Shown in pieces: positions 7,095 through 13,526 of a stretch of DNA of 14,156 nucleotides. The notes beneath the pieces are model-generated. The model had not been told where the DNA came from and ran no database searches. It saw only the letters and a program-made list of their open reading frames with translations. Position numbers and translations under genes: made by a program. The stretch's first letter is position 1; every line of letters starts with the position of its first letter. This DNA comes from Pseudomonadota bacterium (lineage in GTDB: Bacteria; Chloroflexota; Ktedonobacteria; Ktedonobacterales; JACDGC01): contig JAJPKG010000190.1 of NCBI GenBank assembly GCA_021323815.1, positions 1 through 14,156 on the forward strand, in the 5' to 3' direction.

Positions 7095-7288
7095 GAGATA
7101 AGAGGACGAGACGCAGAGAAACAAGAAGATCGCGAAGCACGCGAAGGATTTAGAGAAGATCACTGTTGCTATCTTGTTCACTCTAGCAAGATCGCGCTGA
7201 TAATCTTACTTACAAAAACCTTCATGTCCCTTCGTTTCCTTCGCGATCTTCGCGTCTCGTCCTTATCTCCGCGTCTCGTTCTTTATTC
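7095..7288. repeat. Imperfect inverted repeat between xfp and ackA
   Basis: The left arm (7095-7150) reads GAGATAAG, GACGAGACGC, GAAGATCGCGAAG and CGAAGG with short interruptions. The same blocks recur in reverse complement in the right arm (7229-7271). Within the right side, CGCGTCTCGT occurs at 7251 and again at 7270 (19-base period), and the second copy runs up to the xfp stop codon. The roughly 80 bases between the arms are AT-richer. The element fills the whole xfp-ackA gap. It could be a mobile-repeat remnant, an mRNA processing or attenuation hairpin, or both; no transposase is present. Confidence 0.6.
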
Positions 7289-9715
7289 CCATTGCCAGTT
7301 GGCGATGGCATCGGGATCGCGCCCGAACTCTTGGATGTAGCGGCGGTGAGCCAGCAATTGATATTCGTAGCGGCTGATGAGCGCGTTGGCCTTCGCCGCC
7401 ACCGCCCGGTTCGCTGGCATGGCGGCGCGGATGGCCTGGTTCATCAGGTGGAAACGGTCGATGCCGTTGCGCACGCTCATATCAAACGGCGTGGTGGTTG
7501 TTCCCTCTTCCTGATAGCCGTTGATCTGGAAGCGCTGTGTGTGACTGCGCCCAAAGAGCAATTGTTTCACCGCCGAGGGATAGCCGTGAAAGTTGATGAT
7601 CACCGACTTGTCCGCCGTGAAAAGGCCCTCAAACATCGCGTCATCCAGCCCATGCGGGTGCATTGACTCGTGTTCCAGCACCAGCAGATCGGTCACGTTC
7701 ACCACGCGCACGCGCAGTTCCGGCAGATCCGCCCGCAATTGCTGGGCCGCCGCCAGCACTTCCAGGGTGGGGATGTCGCCGATGCCCACCAGCACCACGT
7801 CGGGGTCCACGCCATCGTCGATGCTGGCCCAGGGCCAGATGGACGCGCCCGCCCGGCAATGCGCCACCGCCTCTTCCAGCGTCAGCCATTGTGGCAACTG
7901 TGGTTTGTTGGCGATGATCAGATTGACATAATTGGTGCTGCGCAGGCAGTGATCCAGCGTGCTGAGCAGGCAGTTGGCATCCGGCGGCAGATAGACGCGC
8001 ATGATGCGCCCCTTCTTGTTCAGGATGGTGTTGATGAAGCCGGGACTCTGGTGCGAGAAGCCGTTGTGCTCTTGCCGCCACAGTGTCGAGGTCTCCAGAT
8101 AATTCAAGGATGGCACCGGCAAGCGCCAGGGGATTTCATCCGAGACTTTCAGGAACTTGGCGAACTGATCCATCATGGAGGTGACGATGGTGAGGAAGGC
8201 TTCATACGATGGGAATAAACCGTAACGCCCGGTGAGCAGATAGCCTTGCAGCCAGCCCTGGCAGGTGTGCTCGCTCAGCATTTCCAGCACGCGCCCGTCG
8301 TCGGGGCCAATGTGCAACCGGTCGTCGGGAGCGATGGGCCATTGATAGTCGCGATGGGTTATGTCCAGCACCGCGCCCAGCTTGTTCGATTCCAATTCAT
8401 CTGGGGAGAAGATGCGGAAGCGCGTCGGATTGTCACGGATCACGCCTGACAGGTAGCGTGCCACCTGCTCCACGTTGCCTACCATCATGCGTCCGCGTCG
8501 ATAGCCGGGATTGTTGCTCTGCGGATCGACCTGGGTGGCGTAGATTTCCAGCGGCGGGCGGATCAACTCTTGTCGCATGCGCCCGCCGAAGGTATGGGGA
8601 TTGCTGCCCATGCGCCGGTCGCCCTGTGGGCAACAGCGCAGCAGATCGGGCATGGGGCGGCCCTCGGCATCAAAGAGTTCGTCCGGTTTATATGAGCGCA
8701 GCCACTGTTCCAGCAACCGCAGGTGCGTGGGATTGGTCTTCACATCTGTGATCGGCACCTGATGCGAGCGGTACGAGCCTTCCACCAGGTGCCCATCCAG
8801 CTTCTTCACCCCCGTCCACCCTTTGAGCGAGCGCAGGAGGATTACCGGCCAATGCGGCTTTTCGATGCGACGCCCTTCGCGCGCTTCCTGCTGGATATGC
8901 CGGATTCGCAGATACGCTCGTTCCATCGCCGCCGCCAGCGTGCCATCCAGGTCGTTGCCCTGCACGATCAGCGTCTCATAGCCATAGCCAGTGAATAACT
9001 CGCGCAGTTCGTCATCGCTCATCGTGCCAAAGATCGTTGGATTGGAGATCTTATAGCTGTTGAGATGCAAGATTGGCAACACCGCTCCATCGGTGGAGGG
9101 ATCAATGAACTTGATGCTGTGCCAGGCGGTGGCCGTCGGCCCCGTCTCGGCCTCGCCATCGCCCACGATGCACGCCACAATGAGATCTGGGTTATCCATC
9201 GCTGCGCCAAAGGCTGTCGCCAGCGCATAGCCCAGCTCGCCACCTTCGTGAATGGTTCCCGGCACGCCGGGATAGAGATGGCTGGGGAAGCCACCCGGCC
9301 AGGAAAAGCTCTTGACGAAGCGTTCCAGCCCGGCACGGTCGTGGGTGAGATCGGGATAGTAATCTGCCAGCGTGCCTTCCAGATAAAGATTCGCCAGGTT
9401 GGCGGGTGCGCCATGCCCCGGCCCGGTGATGAGAAACATATCCAGATCGTGGCGCAAGATAAGCTGGTTCAGGTGGGCATAGATCAGATTGATGCCCGGA
9501 CACGTTCCCCAGTGACCGAGCAGGCGATCCTTGATATGTTCCGGCTGCAATGGCTCTTCCAGCAAGACATTGGCTTTCAAATAGATTTGCGCGGCGGCAA
9601 GGTAATTCGTTGCCCGACGATAGCGCGTGATGCGTTCACGCGTGGCGGGGTTCAGCGTGAAAGAACTCTCGGTTTCGTTGTTGTGCCGGGTGGATGGTGG
9701 GGCATGGTGAGCCAT
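7283..9715 (-). CDS. xfp: Phosphoketolase (xylulose-5-P / fructose-6-P)
   Basis: A thiamine-diphosphate enzyme that cleaves xylulose-5-phosphate or fructose-6-phosphate with phosphate into acetyl phosphate and glyceraldehyde-3-phosphate or erythrose-4-phosphate. The 810-residue length fits the family (about 790-830). Motifs: LLGHWGTCPGIN with His68, ITGPGHGAP (His101), phosphoketolase signature EGGELGY (157-163), ThDP/Mg site GDGEAETGP (185-193), HLNSYKI, and near the C-terminus QEEGTTTTPFD. The open frame runs back to 9832, but the start at 9715 is chosen because GAGGAGA lies just upstream and the upstream part translates a repeat. It is the first step of a two-enzyme route completed by acetate kinase 201 bases downstream. 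Whether it prefers X5P only or both sugars cannot be told by eye. Confidence 0.97.
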   Translation of the reverse strand: MAHHAPPSTRHNNETESSFTLNPATRERITRYRRATNYLAAAQIYLKANVLLEEPLQPEHIKDRLLGHWGTCPGINLIYAHLNQLILRHDLDMFLITGPGHGAPANLANLYLEGTLADYYPDLTHDRAGLERFVKSFSWPGGFPSHLYPGVPGTIHEGGELGYALATAFGAAMDNPDLIVACIVGDGEAETGPTATAWHSIKFIDPSTDGAVLPILHLNSYKISNPTIFGTMSDDELRELFTGYGYETLIVQGNDLDGTLAAAMERAYLRIRHIQQEAREGRRIEKPHWPVILLRSLKGWTGVKKLDGHLVEGSYRSHQVPITDVKTNPTHLRLLEQWLRSYKPDELFDAEGRPMPDLLRCCPQGDRRMGSNPHTFGGRMRQELIRPPLEIYATQVDPQSNNPGYRRGRMMVGNVEQVARYLSGVIRDNPTRFRIFSPDELESNKLGAVLDITHRDYQWPIAPDDRLHIGPDDGRVLEMLSEHTCQGWLQGYLLTGRYGLFPSYEAFLTIVTSMMDQFAKFLKVSDEIPWRLPVPSLNYLETSTLWRQEHNGFSHQSPGFINTILNKKGRIMRVYLPPDANCLLSTLDHCLRSTNYVNLIIANKPQLPQWLTLEEAVAHCRAGASIWPWASIDDGVDPDVVLVGIGDIPTLEVLAAAQQLRADLPELRVRVVNVTDLLVLEHESMHPHGLDDAMFEGLFTADKSVIINFHGYPSAVKQLLFGRSHTQRFQINGYQEEGTTTTPFDMSVRNGIDRFHLMNQAIRAAMPANRAVAAKANALISRYEYQLLAHRRYIQEFGRDPDAIANWQWE

Positions 9716-9742
9716 GTGGCAGGTTCTCCTCAGTGCAAGGTC

Positions 9743-9796
9743 AGCGGTTAGAACCGCTTCTGAACGCTTCGCGACGAAGTCCAGCCCGACCGGACT
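9743..9796. repeat. Small structured repeat in the leader of xfp
   Basis: Three short palindromes follow each other: AGCGGTT-AG-AACCGCT (9743-9758), CTTCG-CGA-CGAAG (9767-9779) and AGTCC...GGACT (9778-9796). The motifs AGCGGTT/AACCGC, ACGAAGT and AGTCC/GGACT recur in the larger element at 12746-12864, so the two look related. It lies 28-81 bases upstream of the xfp start and could fold in the xfp leader RNA. Confidence 0.5.
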
Positions 9797-9838
9797 GGGG
9801 GTATAGCCGAATGAAACAGAATGGGCGCACATTCTTCC

Positions 9839-9871
9839 CGCCTGGCCCGCACGCGCAATGCCGGCCAGGCG
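9839..9871 (-). terminator. Candidate terminator hairpin after the second stress protein
   Basis: CGCCTGGCC (9839-9847) and GGCCAGGCG (9863-9871) are a perfect nine-base inverted repeat with a 15-base loop, starting 15 bases after the stress-protein stop codon. No T-run follows, so read-through into xfp is possible. Confidence 0.42.
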
Positions 9872-9886
9872 AGCGTGGGCTGCTAT

Positions 9887-10807
9887 TTAGCCGCCAGCCG
9901 TTGTTTCCAGTGGCGGCGCTTGCCGGGCGGTTTCTGCGGGGTGGAACACCAGCACGGGCAGCGACGTGCGGTGAATGACGGTTTCCGCGATGCTGCCTTC
10001 CCGCATGCGATCCAGGCCGGTGCGGCCATGCGTGGCAATGGCTACCAGATCGGCATGGTGTTCCACCGCTTTGGCCAGAATCTGTTCGGCCACATCGCCA
10101 AAGGCCAGGGCGCGATGCACAGTGATGCCCTGTGCCGCCAGCCGGTCATGCCATTGCGTCAGATAGGCATACGCTTCGTGAGCGGTGATCTCGTGCAGCA
10201 CGTTGGGATGTTCTGCGGGCAACACGCGCAGCAGATAAAGCGTGCCATGCATCGCCTGGGCGATCTGCGCGGCAGGCGCAATGGCACTTTCGGACAGTTC
10301 CGTGCCATCCAGCGGCACCAGCACCGTCAAGGGCTGGTGGCGACCCAAATCGGGGAAGGTCTGATGATGAGCACGCACCAGCAAGACCGGCACACGCGAT
10401 TCGCGGATGACGCTTTCCGCGACACTGCCCAGTGCCAGGCGCGCGAAGCCGGTGCGGCCATGACTGGTCATGACAATGAGATCGCTGTGGGTTTCTTGAG
10501 CTTGGGCGCAGATCGTCGTCACCGGTGCGCCCAGTTCGGTGCGCGCCAGCACGTCCAGTCCGGCGAAGAGAGGCAACTGCGATGTGGCACGCACGTAATC
10601 CTGCGCGGCGGTCATGATGTCGTCAATCATCGTGGGCGCGCTGGCCATTGCCCCAAAGTTATCCAGCCCCAACTCAATCGCGGGCAGGCTGACAACACGC
10701 AACAAGATAATGCTGACAGGATCGCGCATGCGCCGGGCAAGTTCGGCAGCAGGGGCCAGGGCGGCTTCGGCCAGTTGCGATCCATCAAGAGGAACCAGGA
10801 TCTTCAT
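9887..10807 (-). CDS. Second tandem-domain universal stress protein (UspA family)
   Basis: A 306-residue protein with two Usp domains (about 1-146 and 158-290). Both start with VPLDGS or VPLDGT and both carry a full ATP-binding signature: GRTG-x6-GSVAESV at 117 and GRTG-x6-GSIAETV at 261. The architecture matches the copy at 1683-2561, so they are paralogues. A short hydrophilic tail (291-306) follows the second domain. The frame opens further up with a GTG at 10834, but the ATG at 10807 begins the Usp fold directly (MKILVPLDGS) and has GGAG seven bases upstream. It is the first gene of the minus-strand run ahead of xfp, 171 bases away with a hairpin between. This context suggests expression together with, or under the same stress as, the acetyl-phosphate route. 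Confidence 0.93.
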   Translation of the reverse strand: MKILVPLDGSQLAEAALAPAAELARRMRDPVSIILLRVVSLPAIELGLDNFGAMASAPTMIDDIMTAAQDYVRATSQLPLFAGLDVLARTELGAPVTTICAQAQETHSDLIVMTSHGRTGFARLALGSVAESVIRESRVPVLLVRAHHQTFPDLGRHQPLTVLVPLDGTELSESAIAPAAQIAQAMHGTLYLLRVLPAEHPNVLHEITAHEAYAYLTQWHDRLAAQGITVHRALAFGDVAEQILAKAVEHHADLVAIATHGRTGLDRMREGSIAETVIHRTSLPVLVFHPAETARQAPPLETTAGG

Positions 10808-10859
10808 AGAGACGCTCCAATTCTGCAATGCCACGCGGCATCATGTTTCAACACGGTTC

Positions 10860-10912
10860 ATGATAGATGGCGCATATCTCGAACGCATCACAGGCGCGGG
10901 CAAATGCTCACG
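10860..10912 (-). promoter_or_regulatory. CGTGAG / TGTGAT pair and -10 box upstream of the second stress protein
   Basis: On the minus strand CGTGAG starts at 10912 and TGTGAT at 10892, 20 bases apart, followed by TATCAT at 10865-10860 (five of six matches to the -10 consensus). In the soluble-kinase promoter the corresponding distances are 20 (841 to 861) and 28 (861 to 889); here they are 20 and 27. This likeness supports a shared regulator, although short motifs can arise by chance. Confidence 0.4.
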
Positions 10913-10986
10913 AGCTGGTCAAAACTTTCCCTGAGCGGTTGTGTGCGATTTGAGAGATTTTTGGCGATTCTCGTTACTCTGCCGTG

Positions 10987-11016
10987 ATCTTCAAAGCTGA
11001 AGATAGGTGTGTCACA
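10987..11016. promoter_or_regulatory. Inverted repeats in front of the multicopper oxidase
   Basis: ATCTTCA-AAGC-TGAAGAT (10987-11004) is a perfect seven-base inverted repeat, followed at once by the palindrome TGTGTCACA (11008-11016). Both lie 65-95 bases upstream of the oxidase start, in the gap shared with the divergent stress protein. Either could be an operator, for example for a copper-responsive repressor, but no such regulator is in the window and I could not fit convincing -35/-10 boxes. Confidence 0.3.
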
Positions 11017-11081
11017 CGAAAGCGCGCGGCCCACTGCGGCAGCGCGGAACGTGCAATCTTCACAGTTTGAGGCGAGCAACG

Positions 11082-12233
11082 ATGACCCGACATGATATTG
11101 TAGTGCGCGCGCAGCACACCAAAGCGGCGTTGCAGCGCGCCGGCTATACTCTGTGGCATGCCCTTTCCGGTGATGACACCTGGCAGGGCGCGCGGCGGCG
11201 CATCATGTCGCCGCTGGGCATTGCCAGCATCATCGGCGTGGTGCTGGTTGGTTTGCTGGGCTATGGCATCGGCACTGCTCAGGCCAACGGCGCGGCTGAT
11301 AACAGCGGTCAGCAAACCTCCGGCAGCGGCATGAATATGGGCGGCAGCAACACGTCTTCTGCGCCGGCCAACGTGCCGGTGGCTACGCAAACAGAGGGCG
11401 CTCAGCCGCTCGCTTACACGATCGACAGCGATGGCGCGAAGCATTTCACCATGACGGCGGAACAAGTGATGTGGTCGCCGGTGAAGGGACAGCGCGTGCT
11501 TGCCTGGACCTTGAACGGCACCGTGCCCGGCCCGACCATTCACGCGGTGGCCGGCGATCACGTGCGCATCACCATCATCAACCACTTGCCGGAGCCGACC
11601 TCCATTCACTGGCATGGCTTGCTGGTGCCATCCAATGAAGACGGCGTTCCCGGCGTCGGCCAGAAGCCCATCGCTTCCGGGGCAACCTATACCTACGATT
11701 TCACTATCCAGGACAACAACTATGGCACGTTCGCCTATCACAGCCACTATGACGACCTGACGCAGGTTGGCGGCGGCATGTACGGCGCGTTCATTGTTGA
11801 TCCCAAGCCCGGCACGGCGGCGGCGGCGAGCGAACCGAAGGTGCAGGAAGATTACCTGCAAATCATCAGCGAGCTGGGGCCATATTTTGTCATCAACGGT
11901 CACTCGTTCCCTGACACCGATGTGATGCACGTCCATCACGGCGACATGGTGCGTGTCCGCCTGATCAACATGGGCGAGATGATTCACCCCATGCACATGC
12001 ACGGGCATAACTTCAGCATCATCGCCCGCGATGGCAGCATGCTGACCACGCCGGAACCCGGCAACACCATCCCCATCGCTCCCGGCGAAACGGCTGATCT
12101 GCTGTTCTATGCCTGGGCTGCTCCCGGCAGCGTGTATCCTTTCCATTGCCACATCTTGTCGCACGTGATGAACCCAGGCCAGACATCGGATGAAATGGGC
12201 GGGCTGATCACGCTGATCCAGTACGACCAGTGA
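11082..12233 (+). CDS. Membrane-anchored two-domain multicopper oxidase
   Basis: A laccase-like oxidase that couples oxidation of a substrate to reduction of oxygen to water. The 383-residue protein has a cytoplasmic N-terminus (1-43), one helix (about 44-68, PLGIASIIGVVLVGLLGYGI), a Ser/Gly/Met-rich linker and two cupredoxin domains (about 105-245 and 255-383). All four copper motifs are visible: HWHG (176-179), HSH (220-222), HPMHMHGH (302-309) and HCHILSH (355-361) with Cys356. Domain 1 has HSH instead of HCH, so type 1 copper sits only in domain 2, as in small two-domain laccases that work as trimers. Odd: the usual axial Met five residues after the last His is missing; Met372 in DEMGGLI may serve after a short insertion. 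The ATG at 11082 is chosen for GAGGCGAG upstream. A copper nitrite reductase is less likely because all type 3 ligands are present. Confidence 0.9.
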   Translation: MTRHDIVVRAQHTKAALQRAGYTLWHALSGDDTWQGARRRIMSPLGIASIIGVVLVGLLGYGIGTAQANGAADNSGQQTSGSGMNMGGSNTSSAPANVPVATQTEGAQPLAYTIDSDGAKHFTMTAEQVMWSPVKGQRVLAWTLNGTVPGPTIHAVAGDHVRITIINHLPEPTSIHWHGLLVPSNEDGVPGVGQKPIASGATYTYDFTIQDNNYGTFAYHSHYDDLTQVGGGMYGAFIVDPKPGTAAAASEPKVQEDYLQIISELGPYFVINGHSFPDTDVMHVHHGDMVRVRLINMGEMIHPMHMHGHNFSIIARDGSMLTTPEPGNTIPIAPGETADLLFYAWAAPGSVYPFHCHILSHVMNPGQTSDEMGGLITLIQYDQ

Positions 12234-12237
12234 TCAA

Positions 12238-12284
12238 GCCCCACCCCCGGCCCCCTCTCTATCCGCAGGGTGGGGAGGGGAGAG
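12238..12284. repeat. REP-like G/C-run palindrome between oxidase and cupredoxin
   Basis: A C-rich run, a GCAGG centre and a G-rich run form an imperfect palindrome (CCCCTCTCTAT against GTGGGGAGGGG, about eight of eleven pairs). A degenerate relative lies inside ackA at 6797-6840. It sits four bases after the oxidase stop and could trim or weaken read-through into the cupredoxin gene. Confidence 0.5.
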
Positions 12285-12331
12285 CAGATGAGCAGACATT
12301 TGCAGAAACAGAGAGAGGAACGATATTTCCC

Positions 12332-12715
12332 ATGCGCATCCTTCGGAGCATTCTGATCGCCAGCGCGGCGCTCTTCGCGCTTACCCTGGCGGCCTGCGGC
12401 GGCAAAGCAGCAAGCTCAGGCAATACGCTGACGATGGACACGGCCTCGTTTTCCGGCGCGTCCAGCCTGACCATCAAAGCAGGCCAGTCCGTCAAATTCG
12501 TTGATTCCGCTGATGGCGCGACCCACTTGCTCGTCACCGGTCAAAATGGCGCTTTCTCGGCTGAGACCGGCGCTCCTGCTCAACTGAGCGCTGCCGCTGG
12601 CATGCAGATCAATCCCGATCAGACGATCTCGGTTGTTTTCCCCACCGCTGGGACGTATCACATCACCTGCACGGTGCATCCGGGAATGAATGCGACAGTC
12701 ATCGTCACGCCATAG
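12332..12715 (+). CDS. Lipoprotein cupredoxin (plastocyanin-like)
   Basis: A 127-residue type 1 copper protein that should carry single electrons at the outer membrane face. The signal peptide (MRILRSILIASAALFALTL) ends in the lipobox LAAC with Cys22, so the mature protein is lipid-anchored. The cupredoxin fold follows, with copper ligands His65 (in GATHLL), Cys113, His116 and Met119 in the plastocyanin-type motif TCTVHPGM. The frame is open back to a GTG at 12230 that overlaps the oxidase stop, but that extension would translate a repeat and bury the signal peptide, so 12332 is used. AGAGGA lies at about 12 bases, somewhat far. It follows the oxidase on the same strand by 98 bases and may be its electron donor or acceptor (inference). 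Confidence 0.9.
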   Translation: MRILRSILIASAALFALTLAACGGKAASSGNTLTMDTASFSGASSLTIKAGQSVKFVDSADGATHLLVTGQNGAFSAETGAPAQLSAAAGMQINPDQTISVVFPTAGTYHITCTVHPGMNATVIVTP

Positions 12716-12745
12716 CGCGGCGATCACCGTCACGCCATATAGCCA

Positions 12746-12864
12746 GCGGTTGAAACCGCGCCTAAGGGCGACAACGCCGCCACGAAGTTTATCTACGTGG
12801 ACTGATCTCAGTCCGGCAGGTCGGACTTTGTGGTCGCCAGATCCCTGGGCGTGGTTTCAACCGC
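12746..12864. repeat. Long palindromic structured repeat before the DoxX-like gene
   Basis: Outer arms GCGGTTGAAACCGCGCC (12746-12762) and GGCGTGGTTTCAACCGC (12848-12864) pair at 16 of 17 positions. Inside, GGCGA...CCACGAAGT pairs with ACTTTGTGGTCGCC, and the tip holds two small perfect hairpins: GGACTGA-TC-TCAGTCC and AGTCCG-GCAGGT-CGGACT. Nearly all of the 174-base gap between cupredoxin and the next gene is this element. It shares motifs with the repeat at 9743-9796. It looks like an interspersed repeat that can fold as RNA; it might end the upstream message or protect its 3' end. Confidence 0.65.
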
Positions 12865-12889
12865 CCGCATCACGAGGAGTTTCTGAACC

Positions 12890-13483
12890 ATGCTGGATAT
12901 GAACGTGCGTCGCATCATTGCGGCACTGCAAGGCATTATCGGCATCGAGTGGCTGATTTCAGGCATCAACAAGATCGCCAACGGCGGGTTTCCGCAAGGG
13001 CTGGGCAACGCGCTGAGCCAGAGCCTCAGCGAGAATCCCAACGGCTGGTACGTGGGCTTCTTGCAGTCGGTGATTATCCCCAACGGGGTGTTTTGGGGTT
13101 ATGCCATTGAGTGGACCGAAGTATGCATCGGTCTGGCGCTGGTCGGCGGAGCGCTGGTGCTGCTTGAGCCTCCCCGGCGGCGCGGCACGGCCCAATATCG
13201 CGCCGGCGTAGCTTTCGCTGTCGCCGGTGCCCTGGCTGGTGTTGCCTGCGCCATCCTCTGCTTGAATTTTCACCTGTGGATGGGTGGCAGCGTCCTGCTC
13301 ACCTCGTTTGATCCCAGCCATCCCTATAACGAGGGCGTGGATCTGGACGCGCTGATGCCGCTGTTATCGCTGCTGGTGATCGTGGCGAATGTGAAGTTGG
13401 TGACAGCGTTAACCGAGCGGCCCTTCATGCCCCGCATCAGCGCGTTCGTCCGCGGCAAATTCTCCCCCGCCAAAGCTGCGTGA
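12890..13483 (+). CDS. DoxX-like four-helix membrane protein
   Basis: A 197-residue integral membrane protein with four hydrophobic helices at about 8-28, 66-90, 104-128 and 150-172, and a basic C-terminal tail. The first helix region (GIIGIEWLISGINKIANGG) and the second (GYAIEWTEVCIGLALVGG), each with a glutamate in the membrane, fit the DoxX / DoxD-like superfamily, which includes the membrane subunit of thiosulfate:quinone oxidoreductase. The loop at about 130-150 faces one side and is rich in Asp/Ser. The ATG at 12890 has GAGGAG ten bases upstream, better placed than an ATG nine bases later. It follows the cupredoxin on the same strand, so a quinone-linked role feeding the copper proteins is conceivable, but only family likeness supports this. 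Confidence 0.68.
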   Translation: MLDMNVRRIIAALQGIIGIEWLISGINKIANGGFPQGLGNALSQSLSENPNGWYVGFLQSVIIPNGVFWGYAIEWTEVCIGLALVGGALVLLEPPRRRGTAQYRAGVAFAVAGALAGVACAILCLNFHLWMGGSVLLTSFDPSHPYNEGVDLDALMPLLSLLVIVANVKLVTALTERPFMPRISAFVRGKFSPAKAA

Positions 13484-13492
13484 AGGCTCTGG

Positions 13493-13526
13493 AATCGCTC
13501 GCCGGTCTCATGGACGACGAGCGATT
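13493..13526. terminator. Candidate terminator hairpin between convergent genes
   Basis: AATCGCTCG (13493-13501) and CGAGCGATT (13518-13526) are a perfect nine-base inverted repeat with a 16-base loop. It overlaps the last codons of the methyltransferase gene and follows the DoxX-like stop. No T-run is seen. Confidence 0.4.

Noticed and set aside
7251..7288. Possible CRISPR array from two copies of CGCGTCTCGT
   Set aside because: Only two 10-base copies at a 19-base period, with similar rather than unique spacers. This is a simple repeat.
9716..9832. A 39-residue N-terminal extension of phosphoketolase
   Set aside because: It would translate the repeat at 9743-9796, has no ribosome site, and the ATG at 9715 is preceded by GAGGAGA.
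11082..12233. Multicopper protein as a copper nitrite reductase
   Set aside because: The HWHG, HSH, HPMHMHGH and HCHILSH motifs supply a complete type 2/3 cluster as in laccases; domain 1 lacks the type 1 Cys found in nitrite reductases.
12230..12331. A GTG overlapping the oxidase stop as start of the cupredoxin gene
   Set aside because: The added 34 residues come from the palindromic repeat and would place the lipoprotein signal peptide internally. The ATG at 12332 gives a normal signal peptide and lipobox.
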